From Luteibacter mycovicinus (GTDB lineage Bacteria; Pseudomonadota; Gammaproteobacteria; Xanthomonadales; Rhodanobacteraceae), in contig NZ_JQNL01000001.1 of the NCBI RefSeq assembly GCF_000745235.1, positions 1,736,001 to 1,800,000 on the forward strand: a stretch of DNA of 64,000 bases. Reading direction: 5' to 3'. Both the position numbers and the translations under genes were made by a program. Of this stretch, positions 9,276 through 16,416 are shown one piece after another. Under the pieces are notes generated by a model that worked only from the letters and a program-made list of their open reading frames with translations, was not told the origin of the DNA and made no database searches. Positions within the stretch are counted from its first letter, which is position 1; each line of letters begins with the position of its first letter.

Positions 9276-10340
9276 ATGACTGATCACTCTCTCTTCAAAA
9301 TCCACCGACTTGACCAAAAAACGCTTACATGGTGGAGAGCTCGGCGTGACAAGATCGACTTCGAGCCATCTTATCAACGCAAGGGTCGTCGCTGGTCTAA
9401 CAGCGACAAGCAATATCTCGTAGATTCGATATTAAACGGCTTCGACGTGCCGAAGTTCTACATGGCTGACTTTACGTACGCGCCGTCGCCATTAAACGAG
9501 AAGAGAAAATCCTATGCAGTGATCGACGGGAAGCAGAGGCTGGAAGCCATCTTTGATTTCTTCGACGATAAATTCACACTCTCCTCGTCGTTCACCCTTC
9601 TGTCAAACCCAAAGACTGAACTGCGCGGAAAGACATATTCAGACTTAAAGCAAGATCATCCTGACGTCGCCGAAGAATTCGACAACTTCAACCCTGATGT
9701 CGTGGGCGTGATCAGCGACGATATTAAGTACATTGAGGAGCTATTTGTTCGACTTAACCGCGGAAAGCCATTGAGCGGCGCAGAACTTCGAAACGCCATT
9801 TCCAGCCCAATTTCTGAGATGATTCGCCGCATAGGAAATCATCCGTTCTTCTCTACAGCTGTTCGCTTCGACACAAACAAGGGACAAAACCTAAATTCAG
9901 CCGCTAAACTTTTGATGTTCGAAGTCTCGGGCTTGCAAGAAACGAAAAAGGTTAATCTTGACCGATTCGTGCAGCAACACGAAGGGCAGTCGTCGAGTGT
10001 CGAGGCGGCGGTTCCGATAGTATTCGAGACGCTGGAGCTCATGGCCGAGACGTTTCAATTCCGCGATCACATCCTCCAATCGGAAGGACCGGTCCCGGTC
10101 TACTACTGGCTCACTCGAAACGCGTCCGAGGATGAGATTCCGTACATCCGGGACTTTTTGGACGAGTTTCAGGAAATCATCAAAGCTCCACATTCGAGAA
10201 AGCGAGGATCGCTCGTTTCTCTGGAATCATGGACAGCATACAAAGCAGCGAGTCGGTCGGTAAACGACAAGACAAGCCACGAGTTGCGATACAAGGTTCT
10301 GCGGGCGAGCTTTGATAAGTGGCTTTCAATTCGAGTCTAG
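9276..10340 (+). CDS. DUF262-domain protein, downstream gene of the FRG cassette
   Basis: 354 residues. The N-terminal half is DUF262 (ParB/sulfiredoxin-like fold): SYQRKGRRWSNSDKQYLVDS and YAVIDGKQRLEAIFDFF, corresponding to the QR.-.W and DGQQR motifs of GmrS-type proteins. Many DUF262 proteins carry a C-terminal DUF1524 HNH nuclease domain; none is visible here, and the C-terminal third is unrecognised. The 2-base gap to the FRG gene implies cotranscription and a joint function. DUF262 proteins include the GmrSD enzyme that restricts phage DNA with modified cytosine, so an antiphage function is plausible but unproven. Confidence 0.85.
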   Translation: MTDHSLFKIHRLDQKTLTWWRARRDKIDFEPSYQRKGRRWSNSDKQYLVDSILNGFDVPKFYMADFTYAPSPLNEKRKSYAVIDGKQRLEAIFDFFDDKFTLSSSFTLLSNPKTELRGKTYSDLKQDHPDVAEEFDNFNPDVVGVISDDIKYIEELFVRLNRGKPLSGAELRNAISSPISEMIRRIGNHPFFSTAVRFDTNKGQNLNSAAKLLMFEVSGLQETKKVNLDRFVQQHEGQSSSVEAAVPIVFETLELMAETFQFRDHILQSEGPVPVYYWLTRNASEDEIPYIRDFLDEFQEIIKAPHSRKRGSLVSLESWTAYKAASRSVNDKTSHELRYKVLRASFDKWLSIRV

Positions 10341-10828
10341 CGACATCTTCCTTGCGCCGAGCCGCCCGAACCCCAGATACAATTCGGCCCCTTACTGGCT
10401 CGGCGCTAACGATTTGCGCATCACGACGATAGACATCCACCATCTGCCTTGAAATCGGATGTTTTCGTCGAGACTTGACGCCTATGTGCGTCAGGAATTA
10501 TCAGTGACAACGCAAAGCCACGCGATAGCGATGAAACGTCGCACATCCGCGGAGTCGAGTTCGCCCTCACGGACATCGACAATGCTCGAGCTCCGCTTCG
10601 GGCTATCCGGAGCGGAATAGCGCATTCTGCCAATAGTTGAATAGCGGCTGTGTTGCGCCGGATTGATCCGCAGACTCAGATATCTGCCAGTGCCGAAGTA
10701 ATCGAATCGATGAGCATCGATGGCTCATTCCTGATCGTTGTGAAATGCCCACCCGCTTGCGCATTCCCGCCTTATATTAGGCGCTACTGCTCACGCGGCC
10801 TTCGCGTAGCCAGCCACACGCTCATCCC
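10341..10828. other. gene-free right flank of the FRG/DUF262 insert
   Basis: About 490 bases with no convincing gene on either strand; the short open frames here lack family similarity and ribosome-binding sites. The base composition is intermediate between the AT-richer cassette and the GC-rich core. A short inverted repeat (ATGAGC/GCTCAT) lies at 10709-10727. No tRNA, integrase or clear direct repeats matching the left flank were found, so the insertion boundary is not defined. Confidence 0.5.
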
Positions 10829-11536
10829 ATGCGCAATCTCGATTTCAGCTCCTGGCAAGGCCTCTTCTCCACCCTCTTCGGGCTGGCGGTCATCACCCTG
10901 ATCGGCGTGGGTATCCGCCTCCTCGCGCAACAGACCGTGCAGCAGCGACGCGAGCGTGAGAACCGGCAGATCAACGAACGCCTGCGCACGCTTATCGCTG
11001 CCTACAAGACGCTGGGCGGATCCTTCACCGGCAACCTGGCGGTCGATCCGAGCCACATGCGCGACCTGCGTCTGCGTGCGGCCGCCGCGGCTGCCGAGAG
11101 CGGCCCGACCGACATGTCCAGCGGCTCGGATCGCGCGCGTCGTGTACGTGACGCGGTGGAAGCCGCGCTATCGGACATCATCCTTCTCGGCACGGAGGAA
11201 CAGGTGGCGCTGGCGGCACGTGCCGCCACGGAGATGGTCGAGGGCCGTCCCGTCCACATGCATGAACTGGTGGTCTCGCTCCGCACGTTTATCAGGAAGG
11301 TGCTCGACCTCGAGCCCGTGTCCGGCAAGATCGCCATCCCCAGACAGGGCCCTGCCCGCGTCGTGGCCGCGAAGGGCAAGGGTGACGGCGGGGCCAAATC
11401 CGAAGGAGGCGGCGCCGGGGGCGGCAAAGGCGGTGGCAGTGGCGGTGGCGGAATGGGCGGCGGCATGGCGGCCGGCGCGGGACTCGGCCTCGGCGGCGGA
11501 CTCGCGGCCGACGACACCCATGAGCACCACGGCTGA
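10829..11536 (+). CDS. membrane-anchored protein with glycine-rich tail, unknown function
   Basis: 235 residues. A single hydrophobic segment lies at about residues 10-30 ([20 protein letters not shown]), then an arginine/glutamate-rich stretch likely to form a coiled coil (about 35-60), an alanine-rich helical domain, and a tail from about residue 190 made mostly of Gly with scattered Lys, Ser and Met. The end is DDTHEHHG. It is probably a single-pass inner-membrane protein with a cytoplasmic helical part. The family is not recognised. It is followed after 17 bases by a cupin gene on the same strand. Confidence 0.7.
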   Translation: MRNLDFSSWQGLFSTLFGLAVITLIGVGIRLLAQQTVQQRRERENRQINERLRTLIAAYKTLGGSFTGNLAVDPSHMRDLRLRAAAAAAESGPTDMSSGSDRARRVRDAVEAALSDIILLGTEEQVALAARAATEMVEGRPVHMHELVVSLRTFIRKVLDLEPVSGKIAIPRQGPARVVAAKGKGDGGAKSEGGGAGGGKGGGSGGGGMGGGMAAGAGLGLGGGLAADDTHEHHG

Positions 11537-11553
11537 CTGACAGGAGACACCGC

Positions 11554-12084
11554 ATGGCGACGCAACCCGGCATTCATCCCGAGGCTCTGCAACTCACCCG
11601 AAACGACTGGGTACCGAACAACGAGACCCTGCCCGTCCTGATCTACCGCAACGTGGTTCGCGGACATGACCTCGCACCGGTCATGGAAAACCTGTTCGGG
11701 AGCAATACGTGGCCGGCGGACTGGCGCGATGGTGTCTTCAAATACCACCACTATCACTCGACCGCGCACGAGGTGCTGGGCTTCGCCGCAGGTTCCGCGC
11801 GACTGCTGCTGGGCGGCCCCGGCGGTCACGAGGTGACCGCAAACGAGGGCGACGTGATTTTGCTACCTGCGGGTACCGGCCACTGCCGGCTCGATGCGAG
11901 TGACGACTTCCTTGTCGTCGGTGCCTATCCCAAGGGACAGTCATGGGACATCTGTCGTGAAGCGCCGACCACAGAGATGATCGAGCGCATCCGCACCCTT
12001 CCCTTTCCGTCAGCGGATCCAGTCAACGGCGGCACGCCGCCGCTGACCGCACATTGGCATCGGAACGCCCAGGGCGAACGCTGA
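11554..12084 (+). CDS. cupin-domain protein (YjlB-like)
   Basis: 176 residues, start preceded by CAGGAGACACC. A single cupin barrel is visible: the first motif is in [16 protein letters not shown] (metal-binding His and Glu residues), the second in [15 protein letters not shown]. The arrangement resembles the Bacillus YjlB group of small cupins of unknown substrate. It is probably a soluble metal-dependent protein. It ends only 3 bases from the convergent isochorismatase-like gene. Function cannot be assigned beyond the fold. Confidence 0.85.
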   Translation: MATQPGIHPEALQLTRNDWVPNNETLPVLIYRNVVRGHDLAPVMENLFGSNTWPADWRDGVFKYHHYHSTAHEVLGFAAGSARLLLGGPGGHEVTANEGDVILLPAGTGHCRLDASDDFLVVGAYPKGQSWDICREAPTTEMIERIRTLPFPSADPVNGGTPPLTAHWHRNAQGER

Positions 12085-12087
12085 TCG

Positions 12088-12639
12088 TCAGCCGACCGCC
12101 TTCAGCAGCTCTTCGGTCGACGTCGTTTCGCCGATGCGCGGGAAGATCGTGTTGATGCTGTTCTCATGCGCCGACGCAACGAGGTCGGTCATCGCATCGG
12201 TGACCAGCACGACGTCGTAACCCAGTTCGCTGGCGTAGCGCGCCGTCGACTCGATACCGATGCTCGTAGCGATACCGACAAGCACGATCTGCGTGATGCC
12301 CTTCGCACGCAGCTGCGCATCGAGATCCGTCGTCTGGAAGGCCCCCCAGCGCTGCTTGCTCACGCGCATGTCGCTCGGCGCCGCTTCAAGCTCCGGCACG
12401 AGTTCGGCGAATCTGGGATCCGTGGGGAAAGGATGTTTCGGCGCGTCGGTACGACCCGGTGCCGCCTCGACCACATTGACGAGCACCACCGGGTGATTTT
12501 TCGCACGGAAGGCACGGGCAAGCGCCGCGCACTTTGCAACGATATCGGCGGACGGATGAACCGTCGGCAGCGCGACAATGCCGTGCTGCAGGTCTATGAC
12601 GACGAGGGCGGCGTTCTTTTCGAGTTGGCTCAGCGGCAT
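12088..12639 (-). CDS. isochorismatase-like hydrolase lacking the Cys nucleophile
   Basis: 183 residues with the isochorismatase/cysteine-hydrolase fold: Asp16 in ALVVIDLQHG, Lys95 in VSKQRWGAF and the GIATSIGIESTAR loop. In nicotinamidases and related amidases this loop carries the nucleophilic Cys; here that position is Gly128, as in true isochorismatases of the EntB/PhzD type. It may therefore catalyse a non-covalent hydrolysis, but no siderophore or phenazine genes are nearby. It lies downstream of the MarR gene on the same strand, separated by 115 bases. Confidence 0.85.
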   Translation of the reverse strand: MPLSQLEKNAALVVIDLQHGIVALPTVHPSADIVAKCAALARAFRAKNHPVVLVNVVEAAPGRTDAPKHPFPTDPRFAELVPELEAAPSDMRVSKQRWGAFQTTDLDAQLRAKGITQIVLVGIATSIGIESTARYASELGYDVVLVTDAMTDLVASAHENSINTIFPRIGETTSTEELLKAVG

Positions 12640-12754
12640 GGTAAAGCCTCAGGATGGGAGGGTGGGAGAAGACGTCACAACCGGGAGCGTGCGATCGGAG
12701 ACTCGCGCGAGGCGGACACCGGTGCGATCGCGATCAGGGCATCGGCGACCTGCT

Positions 12755-13216
12755 TCACGAAGCGTCCCGTTGACTCATGTCCGCAAGGCGCCGCATCACA
12801 GCGGCCGCGGCGATAAGGTCCGCCTGCTCGTCCGAAGTCAGCCGCGCGACGGCGCTCGTGAGCCAGGCCTGCTTCGCGTCGCGTGTACGCTGGCGTGCTT
12901 CGATACCCTCTCGCGTCAGGCGAACGAGGAACTGACGCCCATCACTCGGGTGAGGGGTGCGCTCCACCAGCCCCTCTTCCTCGAGCACGCCGAGCGTCGC
13001 ACCCATCGATTGCGGCTTGACCGCTTCGGCGCGTGCCAACTCCGCCGTGGACATGGCTCCACCCTCGAGTCGCGATAGTGCCGCGATCTGCGACCAGGTC
13101 AGCTCGAGGTTGTTGGATTCCGCGCGCAGGCGGCGGATCAGCTGGCCGCAGGCGGTGAGCAGATCGGCGGCGGCCGCTTCGGCGGATGGTGGCTTCGCAG
13201 GGCGTTTCGTCGGCAT
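12755..13216 (-). CDS. MarR-family transcriptional regulator
   Basis: 153 residues of typical MarR length. The winged helix spans about 45-105, with LTWSQIAALSRLEGGAMSTAELARAE and the wing VERTPHPSDGRQFLVRLT. It binds DNA as a dimer and is usually an autorepressor relieved by a small ligand. The start lies about 20 bases from a long palindrome (13237-13273), which is the likely operator. The opposite-strand VOC and dehydrogenase genes begin just beyond the operator, so they are likely coregulated targets. The ligand is unknown. Confidence 0.9.
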   Translation of the reverse strand: MPTKRPAKPPSAEAAAADLLTACGQLIRRLRAESNNLELTWSQIAALSRLEGGAMSTAELARAEAVKPQSMGATLGVLEEEGLVERTPHPSDGRQFLVRLTREGIEARQRTRDAKQAWLTSAVARLTSDEQADLIAAAAVMRRLADMSQRDAS

Positions 13217-13236
13217 GCGGACAGGCTAGGGTCCGC

Positions 13237-13273
13237 AAGGCAAACTTGCAAGCCTAACTTGCAAGTTTGCCTT
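13237..13273. promoter_or_regulatory. palindromic operator for the MarR regulator
   Basis: Two 16-base arms, AAGGCAAACTTGCAAG and CTTGCAAGTTTGCCTT, pair perfectly around the 5-base spacer CCTAA. Each arm also contains the self-palindrome CTTGCAAG, so two half-site palindromes are nested in a larger one. It lies in the gap between the divergent MarR gene and the VOC gene, which is the expected place for MarR autoregulation and control of both transcripts. A terminator is unlikely because no gene ends here. Confidence 0.8.
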
Positions 13274-13363
13274 CGAAAATTCTTGCGGTCGTGCCACGGT
13301 GGGCTTGCGGCGAACGCGATCAGCTTGGATGCTTGGTCGTCCGCATCCCCAAGGAACAACGTC

Positions 13364-13753
13364 ATGCAGTCCCTCGGCGCCATCGCCTATCTCGTCCGCG
13401 ACTACGACGAGGCCATCGCGTTTTTCACCGGCGCGCTGGGCTTCGCGCTGATCGAGGATACGCCTCAGGGTCCCGACAAACGCTGGGTCACGGTCGCGCC
13501 ACGCGGCGCCGAGGGGACGAAGCTCCTGCTGGCTCGCGCGGTCACGGACGAGCAACGTGCGCACGTGGGCAAGCAAGGCGGAGGCCGCGTCTTCCTCTTC
13601 CTGCAGACCGACGATTTTGCGTCCGACCATGCGCGTATGACCCGGCATGGTGTGCGTTTTCGCGAGGAGCCGCGGCATGAGCCCTACGGGACGGTCGTGG
13701 TATTCGAAGATCTCTACGGCAACGCCTGGGATCTCATTCAGCCCACCCTCTGA
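13364..13753 (+). CDS. VOC-family (glyoxalase/bleomycin-resistance-like) protein
   Basis: 129 residues from the ATG at 13364, preceded by AAGGAACAACGTC. The open frame extends further upstream through the operator, but that leader is not family-like. Paired beta-alpha-beta-beta-beta units are visible, with LVRDYDEAIAFFTGALGFAL in the first half and FEDLYGNAWDLIQP in the second. Members are metal-dependent lyases, dioxygenases or drug-binding proteins. Being adjacent to a MarR regulator and a dehydrogenase suggests a role in handling an electrophile or xenobiotic. Confidence 0.88.
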   Translation: MQSLGAIAYLVRDYDEAIAFFTGALGFALIEDTPQGPDKRWVTVAPRGAEGTKLLLARAVTDEQRAHVGKQGGGRVFLFLQTDDFASDHARMTRHGVRFREEPRHEPYGTVVVFEDLYGNAWDLIQPTL

Positions 13754-13759
13754 CCGGAA

Positions 13760-14710
13760 ATGACCATGAACGATCGCATTCGCGTCGCGGTACTCGACGA
13801 TTATCAGCAGGTCGCCCGCACCATGGCGGACTGGTCGCCCGTGGAAGCACGGGCGGAACTCACGATCTTCCACGACCACCTCCACGATCACGACGCCCTC
13901 GTCCGGCGGCTGGCCCCGTTCGACGTGCTCTGCGTCATGCGCGAACGCACCGCGCTCACGGCGGATCTGATCGCCGCCCTGCCCCGTCTGCGTCTCATCG
14001 CCTCCACGGGGCTGGCCAATGCGTCGATCGACCTGAAAGCCGCCGCGGAGCACGGCGTCGAGGTGGTCAACACGGACTACTCGTCGACACCCACCATCGA
14101 GTTCACGTGGTCGGCGATCCTGGGTCTGGCACGCGACATTGCGGGTGAAGCCGCGTCCGTCCGCTCGGGAGGATGGCAGACCGGCCTGGGCACCGAGCTG
14201 GGCGGCAAGACGCTGGGCATCCTCGGGCTGGGTCGGATCGGGTCGAAGGTGGCGCGGATCGGGCAGGTCTTCGGCATGCAGGTGATCGCCTGGAGCGAGA
14301 ACCTGCAGGAGGAAACGGCCAGTGCACTGGGTGTACGCCGGGTCAGCAAGCAGGCGCTGCTCTCACAGTCCGACTTTCTCACGATTCACACGCGTCTCAG
14401 CGAGCGCACGCGCGGCATCATCGGCGCTCCCGAACTTGCCACGATGAAGCCGGGCGCGCGCCTGATCAACAGCTCCCGCGGCCCGATCGTCGACGAAGCA
14501 GCCCTGGTCGACGCGTTGATCAGCGGACGCATCGCCGGGGCCGCGGTCGACGTGTACGAGACCGAACCCCTGCCTGCGGACCACCCGTTCCGCGACCTGC
14601 CCAACGTGCTGGCCACGCCACACATCGGCTATGTCACGGAGGAAATGTACCGGACGTTCTACGGCGACTCGGTCAGAAACATCGTGGAGTGGCTGGGCAG
14701 GAGGACCTGA
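13760..14710 (+). CDS. D-2-hydroxyacid dehydrogenase (NAD-dependent)
   Basis: 316 residues with the two-domain D-isomer hydroxyacid dehydrogenase layout. The Rossmann motif is GILGLGRIGSKVARIG near residue 155; the catalytic Arg lies in LINSSRGPIVDE, Glu in AAVDVYETEPLP and His in LATPHIGYVTEEMY. It reduces 2-oxoacids or oxidises D-2-hydroxyacids in the cytoplasm. The gene follows the VOC gene by 6 bases, so both are probably transcribed from the MarR-controlled promoter. The exact substrate is not determined. Confidence 0.92.
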   Translation: MTMNDRIRVAVLDDYQQVARTMADWSPVEARAELTIFHDHLHDHDALVRRLAPFDVLCVMRERTALTADLIAALPRLRLIASTGLANASIDLKAAAEHGVEVVNTDYSSTPTIEFTWSAILGLARDIAGEAASVRSGGWQTGLGTELGGKTLGILGLGRIGSKVARIGQVFGMQVIAWSENLQEETASALGVRRVSKQALLSQSDFLTIHTRLSERTRGIIGAPELATMKPGARLINSSRGPIVDEAALVDALISGRIAGAAVDVYETEPLPADHPFRDLPNVLATPHIGYVTEEMYRTFYGDSVRNIVEWLGRRT

Positions 14711-14717
14711 AAAGAAC

Positions 14718-15554
14718 TCAGAAGGACGCGACTTTCCTGCCGCCCTTCGCGGCCTCGCCTTCGTGATCGTCGCTGCCCTTGGGCTTGACCGTCATCAGTT
14801 CCAGAGGCTTGCCATCGGGCTGGCGTACCGACCAGCCATGCTGCAGCTCGGCGAGATCGTTGAGCTGTGGGCAGATCAGGTCGGTACGCTTCTCCAGTGC
14901 CTTCGAGCGCTTGTTCATCTCGCCGTCGAGGGATTTTTCCAGCGATTCCGCACGCGCCTGCAAAGCGGCTACCTTGCTGGAGTCGCCGGACAGGGCTGCC
15001 GTCACGGCGCTGGACGTGACCGACCCGACCAGTTCGCCAACGCTGTCGGAAATCGAACCGCCGATCGTCTCCTCCATCCGGTCGCCGGACCAGTGGCCGG
15101 CGCCCAGACCTTCGTCGATCTCACGCAAGGCCTGGGCCTGCTTACGCTTCAGCTTCTCCAGCATGGCGGCCCGCTGGTCGCCGTCGGCGAACGACAGTGT
15201 CACCGTGGTCATCGCCGCAAAACCAAGCTGAATACCCTCACGGGCGATCGTCGCGACCTGGGGCACCAGCTTGCGGACGCCATCCTCGTAACGGCGCAGC
15301 GCCTCGGCATCGACCTGGGAGACGGCAATCTGCTTACCATCCACGCGCACCGTACCGTCATGAAGAAAGATCTGAGCCGGCACGCCGTTCTTGCGATGGA
15401 AAGACAGGCCTGAACTCGTGACGTCGACATCGTAAGGCGTGGAGTAATCGCTCTTGCAGGTGTCGGTGCTGAAGTTGATCGTCCGCGCGCCGACGGCGCT
15501 GGCGGTAAGCACCGCTACGGCGGCGAGCGTGCCGGTGATCGTTGAACGGCGCAT
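14718..15554 (-). CDS. DUF2884 (YggN-like) periplasmic protein
   Basis: 278 residues from the ATG at 15554, chosen because it follows CAGGGAGCAGGG and begins a clear Sec signal peptide (RRSTITGTLAAVAVLTASAVGA). The mature part includes IFLHDGTVRVDGKQI and a long helical region ending in a C-terminal basic tail. It resembles the DUF2884 family, typified by E. coli YggN, of unknown function. A second member lies at 20143-20895 with the same order of segments. It is convergent with the dehydrogenase gene. Confidence 0.8.
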   Translation of the reverse strand: MRRSTITGTLAAVAVLTASAVGARTINFSTDTCKSDYSTPYDVDVTSSGLSFHRKNGVPAQIFLHDGTVRVDGKQIAVSQVDAEALRRYEDGVRKLVPQVATIAREGIQLGFAAMTTVTLSFADGDQRAAMLEKLKRKQAQALREIDEGLGAGHWSGDRMEETIGGSISDSVGELVGSVTSSAVTAALSGDSSKVAALQARAESLEKSLDGEMNKRSKALEKRTDLICPQLNDLAELQHGWSVRQPDGKPLELMTVKPKGSDDHEGEAAKGGRKVASF

Positions 15555-15670
15555 GGCCCTGCTCCCTGAGATGGATGACGCCGACTCAGATGCGGCCGGC
15601 TCGCTCATGGTTTAAACCGTTGCGATGAACGACGCATGGGCTGCAGGTCACGGGATGACGTTCGGCACGG

Positions 15671-16309
15671 TCAGGAAGCGATGCCGCGTTCCCGGGCGTA
15701 CTCGGACAGACGACTGTCGTGGTCGAGCCCCAGCTTTCGCATCGCGTCGCGCTTTTGCCGGCTCACCGTCTTGACACTGCGACTGAGTCGCTCCGCGATC
15801 TGCGAGATCGACATCCCGCCGACATAGAGCCGCACGACCTCCATCTCCCGCGCCGACAGACGCGACGCGTCGCTGGGCGCCTGTACGCCCGCCTCGTCGA
15901 ACTGCCGGCGGATCGTATCGCTGAGAAACGGACGGCCATTGGCGGCCTGCCTGACGGCGACAGCCACTTCCCTGAGGGGTGCGCGCTTGTCGCATAGTCC
16001 GAGCGCGCCGCGCGCTCTCATGGCTTGCAGTACGGCGGCATTGTTGACCATCGTAAGCACGACGACGGGCAACCTGGGATAACGACGACGGATGAGATCG
16101 ATCAGACCGAGCCCGTCGCCGTGACGGCCGCCCGGCATCGAAAAGTCGGTGACCACGACATCGCACGGACACGCGGCGAGTACGTCGAGCAAGCGATCGC
16201 CGTTGGCTGCCTCGCCGACCACTTCGATGTCACCGGTAGCCTCGAGCGCGGCGCGCGTACCCATCAGGACTACCGGATGATCGTCGGCAATGATCGTTCG
16301 CAGAACCAT
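15671..16309 (-). CDS. LuxR/FixJ-type response regulator (RcsB/BvgA-like)
   Basis: 212 residues from the ATG at 16309. The receiver domain spans about 1-125 with acidic pocket IIADDHP and phospho-acceptor Asp55 in VVVTDFSMPGG; the conserved Lys lies in LGLCDKRAPLRE. A LuxR helix-turn-helix follows, from RLSAREMEVVRLYVGGMS to VKTVSRQKRDAMRKLG. The FSMPGG and SRQK signatures are those of RcsB/EvgA/BvgA regulators. It is divergent from a hybrid kinase with an Hpt domain, its presumed partner. An alternative start 21 codons upstream is less likely. Confidence 0.9.
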   Translation of the reverse strand: MVLRTIIADDHPVVLMGTRAALEATGDIEVVGEAANGDRLLDVLAACPCDVVVTDFSMPGGRHGDGLGLIDLIRRRYPRLPVVVLTMVNNAAVLQAMRARGALGLCDKRAPLREVAVAVRQAANGRPFLSDTIRRQFDEAGVQAPSDASRLSAREMEVVRLYVGGMSISQIAERLSRSVKTVSRQKRDAMRKLGLDHDSRLSEYARERGIAS

Positions 16310-16416
16310 GTTTTCCCTCAGCGGCGGAAATGCGCAGCCGCTTTCCATGCAATATGTTACTTCTGTTCGCATCGCGGAGATTACAGTAAAGCTCCGTTCG
16401 TGGTCGAAGGAACGCC

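Noticed and set aside
10709..10727. Short inverted repeat ATGAGC/GCTCAT
   Set aside because: Six-base arms in about 490 bases of non-coding DNA can occur by chance, and no adjacent regulator suggests an operator.
10341..10828. tRNA or attachment site at the right edge of the insert
   Set aside because: No cloverleaf-forming sequence with a T-loop consensus was found, and no direct repeat matching the left flank was seen by eye.
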